NCBI RefSeq assembly: GCF_020184175.1
Contig: NC_065532.1
Location: 19,716,001-19,780,000, forward strand
DNA: 64,000 nucleotides
DNA from: Aphis gossypii
Lineage: Eukaryota; Arthropoda; Insecta; Hemiptera; Aphididae
Direction: 5' to 3'
Shown: in pieces, positions 46,473-59,700 of the stretch
How the letters are laid out: each line of letters begins with the position of its first letter
Position numbering within the stretch: the stretch's first letter is position 1
The notes under the pieces: model-generated
Seen by the model: only the letters and a program-made list of their open reading frames with translations
What the model was told of the DNA's origin: nothing
Database searches by the model: none
Made by a program: the position numbers and the translations under genes

Positions 46473-47736
46473 TATTACAGTTGATGGGGATCAAAAATTA
46501 TTTAGTAATTGCTTACTACATAAAATGCTAATGAAATTGTCCAACCAACTTGGAGTTAACAATTGTACAAAAATATACTTGATATCCTGAAGAGTTAATG
46601 AGATGATTAAAATGTATTTGACATAATACAGTTTTACATTCAACAGAAATACTTGATATTGATGAAAATCTTAAGTGTTTGTATGTATAAAAAAATAAGA
46701 ATACACCTGGCTTGGGAAAATGGATTTTATAAAAACCGCAAAGTACAAAACATTGAAGTTGGTACAAGAATGATAATTTTACTTATTAAGAAAATTGTAA
46801 AAAAAGAAATTTGAATAAAATAACAAAATTCTCAAATTCCCTAGTATTAAAAACCAACCTTAAAAACAATTGTAAAAAAAACAAATCAGGGACAACCTAC
46901 CGGCTTCAGTGTAGCCGCGTTAAGAGAACTAATAACTATTATTATACAGCGGGGCGGTCAGTAAGAATATGTATACCACGGTGGATAGTGTTCACAGTAA
47001 CCACGGTCATAACAAATATACACCGTATTATCACAGACAACCATATATATATTTAACCATATTATACCACCACCATCGAACAACAAACTACAACAACACT
47101 ACAACTGTCTATATTATACTGGTTATACACCGTCTACACGGCAGTAACCAATCGACGGCTCATTCGATCGGATTCGCTTATCACTGGCGACCGTGGTTAC
47201 CCTATATAATAATATTACACCACTATGGATTACCCCACCGGTGGCGTCGTAGTCGCCGCTATTTCGCTCACTAAAGTCCACTCCGGTCGGTGGGCGGTCC
47301 CCTATCGGTCGTCCACCAGTCCGCCCTCCACCACCGTTTTGTATCTGTTTATGGTGTCGGCTCTTCACGCGACCGACCTCTTTCCTTGTCCGTCCCGTAC
47401 TCCCGTCGGTCAATCAGTCAGTCCGCCCGTCGCCGCCGCTTCAGTGGTCCGATACGTTCTGCGCGCGACGGTAGGTCGCGGAGTGTTATTTTCTTGTAGT
47501 AGTACACTACTACAGATTTTTTCCCTTCCAAAGTTCCACCCTATACAGATGTCAACGTTTTCCAACCGATCGTCGTCGACATTATTACAATTATTAAATA
47601 TTAAATAGATATCGTACCGACACCATCGAGGAATTAATTAAAAACGTAATTGGTAAATGTCCAAACTCGTCACTACCATCACTTGTTGAATGCTGTAATT
47701 TCATCCCTTCTCGTACATCGATCTGTGGTTACTACG
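46473..47736. promoter_or_regulatory. CpG-rich divergent promoter GTF2H1 / SGSM
   Basis: From about 46900 to 47750 the sequence becomes GC- and CpG-rich (TCGCCGCTATTTCG, CCGTCGCCGCCGC, GCGCGCGACGG), much like the block at 1650-2760. It most likely holds the 5' leader of SGSM and may drive GTF2H1 as well. Long open frames on both strands here, such as 47225-47608, have no protein family content and cannot be joined in phase to the next SGSM exon. Confidence 0.55.
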
Positions 47737-50700
47737 ATGGACTCGAACAACACCAGTACGTTTTAGACCGTGACATATGGGAAGCTTTTTTTCGATCACC
47801 ACTCGTGCACACCCACGGCAACGATGGGATCGTGTGGTGTCGAACGAAATATGTCCATAATAATATAATAATAATATTCATATTGGTACCTATAGCTATA
47901 TAGGGCGTTCGAAAAGTATGGAAATCCGAAATAGATTTAGGTGCCTTATACATAGGTATAATGCGCGTGTATAAAACATACATACGAATTTACGGAAACA
48001 TCTATCTGCGTACTTTTTGAACACCTTGCATTGCCTATGTACTTTGTACATTCGCTAACATATGGGAATATATAGCAATATTTTTCCTGTTTTTTTTTCA
48101 GGTAAAAAGTTCAAGGAGCAACTCATCAAAAATGTGAAGAAAGAGGTACGTGGTATAGATATATGTATACGAAATGCTAGTTATTATTTAAGTTATAATG
48201 CAACATGTAGCCGTGTAGGTAATATATATATGTATATATATATATATATAGGTATAGGTACTTATAATATATATAGGTATAGTCGTGTAGGTAATATCTA
48301 TACCTATTATATATACTAGTGTAGATATTTCGCTATTTAAGTTTTGTACGGCGCATGAATTCGTGTAATATTGTAATAACTACCTATATAAAGTTCAACT
48401 TTCGACTCACACTAAATAAATATTGTTTACAGTTCATGTTATAGTTAAAAGTATACATAGGTAGGTATCTAATTTGTGGTTACTATTGTTTTTGGTGCGC
48501 AACAGTATGTTGCCGCCCGCCCGTATGTATGTTTAAATTATAATCACAAAATAATCAAATTTTAAATTATAATTTTTGGTGTAGTGGCCAAGATATCAAT
48601 ATATTATCATATTATAATATACCTACTTGCATAATGAGTTAGTCTCTGTGAGGTACTACGATAATTTCTTATTGCGATAAATACAAATTCCCTATATATA
48701 CTGTAAACTTTTAAAGATTTGACATTTTTACTATATGGTCGCTTTTTTAAGAAAATATACCTCTGTCCGCCAAAAAATAAAACTATTATATAAACCCTAT
48801 ATTATGCTAATTATTATTTATTATATTTACCTATATTATTTAAAAAGTATAAAAATCATTTAACTATAGGCTTAGTTGGGATATAGTTGTATTATAATCA
48901 AATTCAACCTCAATACCCAGTTTCAAAATTTAACAGTAGTTATATCATATACAAATATTGATTTACACATCATAAAAATTATTATTTGACGTATAGAAAT
49001 AATATTCATTTTTATTTAAAGCAAATAACCAACTACATTTTTGGTATCATGTATCATTTTATTTATACAATACGCTATACATGCAACTATATACACATAA
49101 TTATTATTTGTATATCAAGTGTGTTTATATATTTTCTCCTACCTCATATTTATTTTATATTAGTATAAATATAACTACACTAATTGGCAGGGGTGAGAAC
49201 ATAATTTATTCATTATAAATATTCATTATAATAGTTACAATTATTAAATACCTGCTGAATAATTGATTAAACAAGTATACTTATCAAATATTTTCATACA
49301 AAAATAAGTTTCAGTAAGTATACCTACCTACATAGTACAAACTATAAATATATATAATCATTACAACTGTTGAAATTAATTTCTTCATATTTGTATAGAT
49401 AAATTCATAAAAGGTGTGGGCAAGTGGGTATATCTCTCCTATGTACGTACATTTAGGACATTGCAAGGTATCGAATGGGTCACTATAATGAATATTTTAA
49501 ATTTTTATTCAATTATATAATATCATTGTTTACGAAAAACGATTTGGCAGACTGTCGGTTAACCTATTTTATTATCTTCTTTGAGATATATAATTATAAT
49601 ATGCCTGTATAATAAATATATAATATATTATATAGTCATAATATGTATATTATATTAAATAGTTAGATTTATTCATTTTTCTATTAATATTTAATTCTAT
49701 GATAGATAAGTTTATTTTTTCCCGAAAACAGTGCATTTAATATTTACATCATAAATATTAAATGTATTTATTTATATATGTACCATATTATTTTAAGATT
49801 TTGAACGAAGTAATGAATGTATTTATTCTACAATGATATGTGTTTTTTTATGTGTGTGGCTGTAAACAGCATAACTAGTCGAAATAATGCTTTAATTTCA
49901 AATTTCGGGGGTGGTTTCCGATGGCAAAGTGAATATCCTTGGTGCATTATGAAAAAAGTGGTGCATTATCAAAAGTAAACATTTTACAACAGTTTTCAAA
50001 AAAATTGAGAAAAACAAAAAAAAAGTGACGGAAAAACAGGAATTTTTATGCAAAACCAGTTTTTGACCAAATCGATTTTTTTTTATGGTTATGTAACTCA
50101 AAAACTAATCACTGTAAATACTTGACATTTTCACCACATGTTTCACCACCTACCGTTATCAATACATGCACAAGTTTTCAAAATATTTTGATTTTTTTTT
50201 TAGCTATTTATAGACCACTGAAATTATCGATTTTTCTAAGAATTTTTTTTTGAAGTGTCGATAAAAAAATTTTGGATGGCCAAAAAAACTTGAAAATTTA
50301 ATACAAGGTTCCTTATGAGTTTTTCTTATTGAAGTTAAAAAAAATAATCGTTAGTCACAATTTTTATTTTTATAAGCGTTTATTATAGTTCAAATTCTTA
50401 CGAAATATGTCAAAATCACGAAAATTTGCAAGTAATTTTGAAGTTGAAGTATCATAAAATTTTTGTGTTAATATCTAAGGTCAAAAAATTCAACACTAAG
50501 TTTTATATAAATTTTCCTTCAAATAACTATAGAGAAAACTCGAAACATCATAATAGGAAAAATGGTATGTTCGTTTGAATTTTAAATATTTACGAAATCG
50601 CGTAACGATAATGATTTATCTTCAAACGAAAAAAAATATGATAAGTACTTGAAAATTTCACCAGTTATTTAGATTGGTATTTTCTTTACATAAAAATTTT

Positions 50701-53700
50701 CAAAATATTTCACTTATTTTAATGCTATTTATAAGCAAGGCCATATTTACGACGCACGGACAAAATAGAAATTTGTCCTGGGTCCACCGGTGACTATCAC
50801 AAACTATGTATTTAATATGTTAATGTAATGCGTAGGTAATATATCATTTTGTTGAAATAAAAATTTATTTTTTATTTTTTCCTGGGCCATATATATTTGG
50901 TAAATCAGGCTCTGTTTATAAATATATGATTTTATAAATATCGACAAAAAAAATTTGGCCGAATCAAAATAATTGAAAATTTAATACTAAGTTCCGCATA
51001 ACTTATTTTTATAGTGGTTTAAAAATTATAAGAGTACATATAAGCACAATTATTTTTATCAGCTTTTGAAGTTCAAATATTCACAAAATTCTTTAAAATC
51101 ATGAATACTTGCAAGTTAATTTGTAGGTATAATTCATAAAATTTTTTGTATAAGTAGTTAAGAGTTGAAAATTGAATACAAGATTTTCCATAAGTTTAGC
51201 TTACAATAATTATAAAAGAACTTAAATGTTGGTGTATTCAGGCCATTAAAACATAAACCACCTTTTTCACCAATCACTGGATATTATATTCTATAGAGAC
51301 CTAGGCTGACAAAACATCTTCGTTCAGAATATTTTTTTGTACACAATGATATCTATCATTGGATTCAAATTTAACACTCCGCCTATATAATGTATATTAA
51401 TTATCCACACGGCACCTAATGCACTATGCACAGCAGAGCGCACTAACCCGCACTTATCTGATTTTTTTAGTATTAACTTTTGAGTCTATACACAATAATT
51501 TTACCGTAATACAGACATACAGTGTGGATATATATAAAGGTTCATAGTATACGTATAGATATAATATATTAATATTAATTTACGCATATGTTGAATACAT
51601 TTCATCATGTATATAGTTAAGTTAATAATTTACATAAAATATTTTTGAATTACAACAAAATAATAATAACATTGTTATTCATCATTAAAATATGTAAATG
51701 TTAACTTCAAATATCTATAGGTACAAAACAATGTGATTTTATAAATTTTTAAGTTTTTTAGTTCCAGAATGAATTATTTTAGAAAAACATTGTACTACAT
51801 TTCAAACTTTTCCTATATAATTTAGATATTTTATAAATGTTATTATTACTACGGTTTTAGGCACTTTTTGTAAAAATTTGAATCTAAAATTTATATAAAA
51901 TATAACTTTTGTGGAACTTGTATTAAATTTAAAACCCAAACTAAAACAATAAAATCGAAAGTATTTCATAACTATAAATAAATGAAAAAGAGTCAAAACA
52001 TTTCGAAAATTACCTATACCACATTTTAAATTACAACAAAATATGAAAAACTATTTGAAGAAATAGTTATTTTACTGGTGAATTTCGTAAACATTTGAAC
52101 TTCAAATCGCAGTTATAAAAAATTAATGTAATTCCAGTAACTTTGTTATTTTTATTATAGGTAGAAATATTAATGAGTAATATTTTATTACTTTTTCAAA
52201 TTTTAGATGTCTATAAAAAGAAAAATGTTCAGAAACTACAAAATATTTAATTTCGAGGTTAATCTGTCAACATTTTGACGAACCTTGATCTACTTTTTTA
52301 AAGTATATAAATAGTTCCAATTTGATGTCCAAGATTAATGTTGAAAATTAAATAATTTTATCGAGTTTTTATTGTGTATACGTGCCCATCATAATAGTCC
52401 ATGGCACACACACTCGCAAACTCGTATATTATTATTGTAAAATCAACATTATATCATCGTTCCACTCTGAAACTAATAAAAAATTATAGTGTAAAAATCG
52501 TAATTTTTAATATTATTTATAAATTATCTATATCGTAGAAAAAGAATGGTATCCACTTTTGAGTACATGTTATTAAAATTAAATAATATATAGGTAATAA
52601 ATATAAAATATATATGTATAGTAATTTGTTTTTTCAAGAATTTAACAGTTAATAACAAAAAAATTATCATTTTTGATATTTTTTAACTGTCTTAAGTAAA
52701 GTTATATAGGATTGTTGTAATTTTTCAAGTTTACACACTATTTTTAACTTTCAACAAAATAATTTACAAATCATTGTTTTTGATAAAATTTTACCTCTAA
52801 CTCTCATCAAAAAATGGTCAAACAATTTTGATATTTTTCAACTGCTATCAAAACAATTTATACTAGATTAGAACCTGGCACCTGCAGTATATATCATTTG
52901 TATTACATTATATATTTAATTTCTTTAATATTATTTTATAAAGACCAATAATTAATATAAGTCAACATTTCAAATATTAATTATAATACTAAATGAAAAA
53001 TGTCAAAGTATTTTGAAAATTGGATTATGTTCAACGTTCAATTTATGTAATGTTAATATAAAAAGTCTGTAATAAGGCATAATTTCTTTCAGAATTACCT
53101 ATATAATTTAAAAAAAACTAAAAGGATTCTTATTTAAAATGTTATTATAAGTTTTCATGTTTCCTCCGCTTTTTATTATACACTTTTCTAATTCTTAAGA
53201 AAAGTGGAAATATATATACCACCTTAAAGTTGAAATTTAAAACAAATTATCTGCGCAAAAACGTTATATAATAGACTTCATTTCGTATACATTGTTGTAA
53301 CTGTATTGCTCCACTCAGAATATATAAAATATATTTATTATTTCATAATATAATATATATATATTATATATGTAGGTACACCTAAATGTAAAAAAAAATA
53401 GATTTTTCTGTAGTATAATTTTAATAATTTTAACATTACAGGTAGTTACTCAAAACCTGTTTAAACAATACTTTATTATTGCTTTAATTTATTGTTTTCA
53501 AATTGATTTATTAAAACCCATATTTTAAAATTATTTTTTAATCTGCGTGTAATACGTTTTTATGGCATTTATGTACATAGTTTGTATAGATAGGTACTAT
53601 GATAGTATGATGAAAGAAGTTCTGTTATCTGTCTATACTCTATATAGTCTTCACATAATATTATGTATATTATGTATATATTATATAGGTTTACACATAA

Positions 53701-56700
53701 CATACAACCTACACAGGGGCATGCCTAGAATCTTGTTTTAGAGGTGGTTTTAATTTTTTAACTTTATAGTATATAACATTTACAATTATAGAGTTTCATT
53801 TTTATCTTTTTTTTTGTAGTAAAATATTTATGAATAAAATTATATTTTACTGTGAATGTATAATATCTTATAATAAATATTTTTATTTTATAAAAAAATA
53901 TAGGTTAAAAATTAAGAAAGTCAATTTGGAGGTGGTTTGAACCTCTAAAACCATCCCCTGAGCACACCCCTGTATAACCATATGTATACTTTAGACTAAT
54001 TTGAAACTATTTAATTATAATGATTTATAATCTATACAGCTACAATAGTGTATAGAACAGAAATGGAGACTAAAGGGTATTAGCTCCTTTTTTAAACATG
54101 TTAAATTTGTATAAATTATATTTATACGTATTATATTACACTCACATATACCGAGTGTTTCTAGAAATAGGGTACACTTTATCACTCATCATTGCCCTTT
54201 TAATATTTTTCCCACTATATAATGACATCTTTTCACACCCCCAAAAAAGACTGAAGTCAAGACACCCTATTTGGAACATGAAATTCCCGACAGAATCAAT
54301 ACCCGAGGTGTGGAAAAACCGTTGGAAAGATTCAGGAGTGCAAAACTTAACATTGATCGCAAATCCAATGGAGAGAGTTCCGGGTTTCAGTCTGCCTCGA
54401 CACATTTGGACAGCTTTAAACAGAGTTAGGACTAATCAGGGTAGATGTAAAAGTCTCCTATACAAATGGGGCATGACCAATTCTCCCTTATGTGATTACG
54501 AAGCAGAACAAACAATTCAACATATCATTGAAGAGTGTCATAATACTAATAGTTCATTGGCAGCATAGCAAGACTGCACAAAGCTGAAGAAGATGCAGTA
54601 GTATGGATAAGCAACCTGGAGATACGTTTGTAAAGGCGTCTATAATAACAACCTGAGTAATAATATTCCATGTGGAATTTGTCATCCCTTTAAACACTAG
54701 ATATAATATCTGTAGTTATACCTTGTTACGTTGTTGTTTTATTTTGTTAATTATTTACTTGCTGTTAACATACTTATACTTGTACTTATGCACAGTTAAA
54801 TTTATATTTATACCTGCTAACTATTTATCTATATACTTATTTATTTATTTATACTAATATTCTTTTAAAAAAAACCCCATTTACATACTTAATATTTTAT
54901 TTTTTGTTACTTTATAATGTAAGTTAGGATATTATAGCCAATGTCATATAGGTATGCAAAATAAAATAAATAATAATATTTTTCAATTCTGTTTGCGGGA
55001 CATTAAACTACATTTATAGATCATAAATTCCTATGAGTCAAAATTTTTTTAACTCAAGTATTGTACGCATGCGCAACAAAAATTTATTTTTTTTAAATGG
55101 CAACCCCTATTTTAAATATCATTTTCGGATTGATCAATTTTTTTGAAGTGATTTTGATGTATTAACTTGTATTGTAAACTCAAAATTAGCTAAATTAGAG
55201 CTAAAAGTATAGTTTTAAAATCTTATTAAATTTGAATATTTTTTTTAAAATTGTAGTTACATATTATTTCTTTCTAAACACAGTGATGTAATCAAAATTA
55301 TTTTTATTAAAGTAATAAATTATAAATTCAATAAATTGTTCGAAAGTCCCTCCGTTGTGTAAAATCGTAAGTATCAAATTGATATTCAAACATTTAAACA
55401 TTCATTTTATTTCTAATTGTACGTATTTTTTTTTACATCAGAATTAGAATTAGGCATCTATTAAAATAATAATGACTTTTGAACAGTTTATTAAATAGTA
55501 AATGATGTAATTTCTGTAAATTAAATTGTAAATAAAAATTTATAGTATTGTTAAATAAAATAAAATAGAAATTTAGAATTTTATTTCTTAAAAATACATG
55601 TTTAAATTATTTCATATCGTAATATGCGTAACATTAAAATGAAACAATTATGCATAAACAGCAAATAATTTATTACTTTAATATTAATAATAATTTTGAT
55701 TACATAACGGCGTTTAGAAAGAAATAATAAGTACAATTAAAAAAAAGTAGGTCATCGCATTTCGGTGATGGATATTTGTCCATCGTCCCTTCGGTCCTCA
55801 GACAGGATAGTGTAATTTTACTGTAGGTATTCGATTTGAATGCAATATGATTGCATTCGTTAAAAAACGATTCTGAGCGGACGAGGGGATCTTTTTTATT
55901 TAATTTTATTCGTTTCTATGGTGATAAATAAAGCCATAATTATTTTATATTACATAATCGTAAAGTTGTACATTTTTTCTCCTTTAACCGCTTTTATTTC
56001 GAGTATTATTTCGAAAATCGAAAAATGACCTCTCTAAAGTACCAGCTCAAGAACATTACCTTCCAGAAAATATGTTACACTTGGATTTTTGAGCAATTTT
56101 AGGAGGAGAAAAAGTGTTTACATAATAAAAAAGAAATAAACATCATTGTAAACCAATACATTCCTCGCTCCGCTCCGCTCAGAATCTAAAAATCTAAAAA
56201 TATTCAAATTTAATAAGATTTTAAAACTATACTTATAGCTCTAATTTAGCTAATTTTGAGTTTACAATACAAGTTAATACATCAAAATCACTTCAAAAAA
56301 TCGATCAATCCGAAAATGATATTTAAAACAGGGGTTGCCATTTAAAAAAAATAAATTTTTGTTGCGCATACGTGCAATACTTGAGTTAAAAAAAATTTGA
56401 CTCATAGGAATTTATAATCTATAAGTGTAGTTTAATGTCCCGCAAACAAAATTGAAAAATATTAAAAGGGCAATGAGTGATAAAGTGTACCCTGTTTCTT
56501 GGGACACGCGGTATTATATATATATAATATATTATATACAAATATTACAATTCAGGTTTATCTTAGAATCCATAAGTTTAAAACATAAAATTGTTAATAT
56601 TATTATTATTATAAAATCTTATTTACTTATTATATATATAATATATGTAATAAAATTATTATTAGCTATAGGCTATAACTACGAACAAATCTTGTAAATT

Positions 56701-59700
56701 TATGAAGTTATTTATTATATCAGTGTTTATTAATTATCTTGTTAGTTTCAGTGACATCACAATTATAAATGTTTCATTCTTTATTCTTTAATAGTTATAT
56801 AAAATGTAAATTGTATAATTTGACAACTATATTTTACTTTTTAGGTATATACTTTGATCAAATTTTTAACTGCAATTAGTTTTCTTGTACAACTATTGTA
56901 TATTGAATGATCTACTAAAATGCCTAATAAAGTGTCATTATATTTTAACCGTATTATAGATATACAGATTTATATTATGAAACTATTGATTATTATTGTT
57001 TTTTTTCAACAAGAATATTTAAAAGTTGTATTGAACAAAAACAATTTTATTTTAATTCATCCTGTGTTATGTACACCTACTTATACCTATTTATACTTTT
57101 TATACATATACTATATATTTTAATTTTTAGGAATAATTATAAACATTTTTAATTCCTCTAATATATAATATTAATATAGGTAGGTACTTATGACTTATAA
57201 GTTATTTATAATACATAAGTACCTAAAATATATAATAAAGTTTTACACTCCCAATAAAAAAATGCTATGGTTGCGCTCTTGCTCATCATATATATATATT
57301 ATATATATATTTCTAATAACGAGTTTTTCAAATAATAATTTCTATAATTAGAGCTCTATTAAAATTAAAAACATATTTTAATTTTTCATTCAAATATACA
57401 ATATTAATATCCTAACTATAAAAATTATTAAATAATTTTACTGATTTTGTTGAAAGAAATTTTTTATTTAAAATATGTTCTTAATATTATATTAAACATA
57501 TTATACATATTTTCTTAATTTCTGTGAACTGAGTTTTTGTGGAAAAAGTGTACATTACTATTACTTTAAAGTTATAAATAATAATAATAATTTAAAACAG
57601 TTGAAAAACATTTTCATTTATTATTTAATATATACAACAGGTGAAACAAATAATGGAAGAAGCAGTAACTAGGAAGTTTGTACACGAAGAAAGTGGCTCA
57701 ATTACATCTCTTTGCGGTAGTGTATTTACAATAAACTATTATTTTTTTAATATAAATTGTAAAAATAAAATTCTTTAAATATATATATACCTATATTGTT
57801 AGAAATTACTATCTAAATAAATTAAAGTTTTAAATTTAAGCTTATATAAACTTGAATTTATCTAGTAGGTATCTTTATACATTTAAAATACTTATTGATA
57901 TAAACAACTAGACAATTAAAAAAAAAAATTAAGGTAATCCCTGACCTACATCTTATGTAATATATATATTATATGTATATGTAGGGGAAGGCGGGGCAGA
58001 ACCGTACTACTATAACTTTTAAGCACTGTAGAACTTACACAATTTTAAGAATTTGAAATTAGAATGTGTTATTAAATTACAAATATTGTTATAGCTTTAA
58101 TAATATTTAAGCATTTTTAAAAAAATTTAACATCGACTTAAAATAAAATCCAAATTTTTAAAGTACTTAAAATTACGATTTTTCCCCATATCGAGATGAT
58201 ACACAATATCCTTATTAAAAAATGTCAAATAACACAAATTATTGTTAAAAAATTTATTTTTTATAAAATAATTATGATTTACATTAACCTATATTATATA
58301 CAAATTACAAGTATCATAAGCGTTCGCACACAGCGGTGAGAGGGGATATGGAGTAGAGATTTATTTTATAGGTACTGTTATAGTGATTTTCATGTTTAAC
58401 TGATATTTAGTTTTGATAAATATTTTTATTTTTGACTCATTATCATTGTATAGACAGCTTGCATAATGGCATACGTTTTTTCCCCACAGTAGTAGGTGGC
58501 TTTAAATTAACAGTAATTAAGTAAAAAGTAAAAACAATCCAAATTATATTATTTAATAATCTGTACTTATTTTTTTGTAATTTAAAACGATTTTTGTACA
58601 AACCAAAAAAGATTAATTATGAAAAATTGTAATTATGATATGTGAAGAAAAAAATGTGTATTTTACAATAAACATACGGTCATGGATAAATAAACATTAA
58701 CATTTTTTTTTCTATCTTGACTCGATGTTCAGAAAACCTTACTATACGGTTTTGCCTCTCGTACGGAACTATATACTCCGCTTTCCCCTAATTATATTTA
58801 AACCTATACATATATACAGTTAAAAAATGTTGCTTAAAATCATTTTTTAAATATTTTATGATTGACTATATTTAATTAAGGTTAAAAATATTATAAAATT
58901 CTATATGTTTTTTACAAAAATGAATAAATATAGGTATGTTTTATATTTCACGACTCACATTCACACCCATCAACACTACAATCTGTGTTTTGTTATTTTT
59001 TATTTTTATATAGCAAAAATTGATATAGTTTTATATTTGTATAAAATATAATAGCTATATACCTATAGTTATTATGTACCTACTGTAGCATCAAAATTAA
59101 TTTTTCAGCAATCGGCATAAATTTCGATTTTAAGTCAAAATGTATAATATAGCCAATAGGTACTGTGCAAGTACCATAACTACTTTATATTATATCGGTA
59201 TAAACATTGTATAATAAACTTAGCTAATTTTCTATTTATAACTTATATTATACCTATATATATTACAAACTAGTACGTAGGTACTATACAGGTATATAAT
59301 TTAACAATACTATAAGCTGTTGCTGCAGTAGGTTGTAGACATCTAACGTAAATATTATGCTTGTTCATTTTTATTTATACATATAGTAATTAATTATAAA
59401 GTTATATACTTCGAATAATTTAACTAGAGAATTAGTAGTTTGGATAAAAAAAAATAATACAAATACATTTTTGATAAAAATATAATAAATATTAAATTGT
59501 TATATAGCTGCTGTTGAAGCATGTCTATCCCAAGGATTGAGGCGAAGAGCATTAGGATTATTTAAAACTAGTTCAACAACAGCATTATTACATAAAATGG
59601 CGAAAAATTTTGAACCTGCCTCCATAATTAGTCAGAAGGTTCAAGAAATGGAAAACATTGACCCAAATAAGTAAATATATATTTTTTCTTAAGTGTTATA

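Larger units (their letters stand above)
54150..56512. mobile_element. Large foldback (long-TIR) element with nested insertions
   Basis: Three inverted pairs nest around one centre: 54150-54211 with 56454-56512 (ACCG[AC]GTGT... GGGTACACTTTATCACTCAT), 54985-55245 with 56196-56453 (GTTTGCGGGACATTAAACTA and its complement), and 55253-55325 with 55670-55738 (ATTATTTCTTTCTAAAC and its complement). The left arm is interrupted by a retrotransposon fragment and the right arm by another repeat. Removing both leaves an element of about 1.1 kb with arms of about 400 bp and a loop of about 345 bp (55326-55669). No transposase is seen. Confidence 0.85.
48146..57640 (+). other. SGSM intron 2, 9.5 kb, repeat mosaic
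   Basis: No exons are seen between 48146 and 57640. The intron holds TA/TAGGTA-rich microsatellites (48220-48310), several degenerate copies of the TCAGAATCT-ended repeat (49900-53340), a TIR element (53714-53972) and a large foldback element with nested insertions (54150-56512). Confidence 0.7.

Noticed and set aside
46960..47017. ACCACGGT direct repeat in the GTF2H1/SGSM promoter
   Set aside because: The sequence between the copies is not palindromic, so it does not belong with the micro-hairpins; it is probably chance.
47225..47608. 127-codon open frame starting MDYPTGGVV in the CpG-rich block
   Set aside because: It has no family features, it overlaps other open frames on both strands caused by GC richness, and its only good donor (ACG|GTAGGT) is out of phase with the next SGSM exon.
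54098..54210. Start of the 156-codon frame as a gene start
   Set aside because: The first part is foldback-arm sequence read by accident. The retrotransposon coding begins only after the insertion point at 54212.
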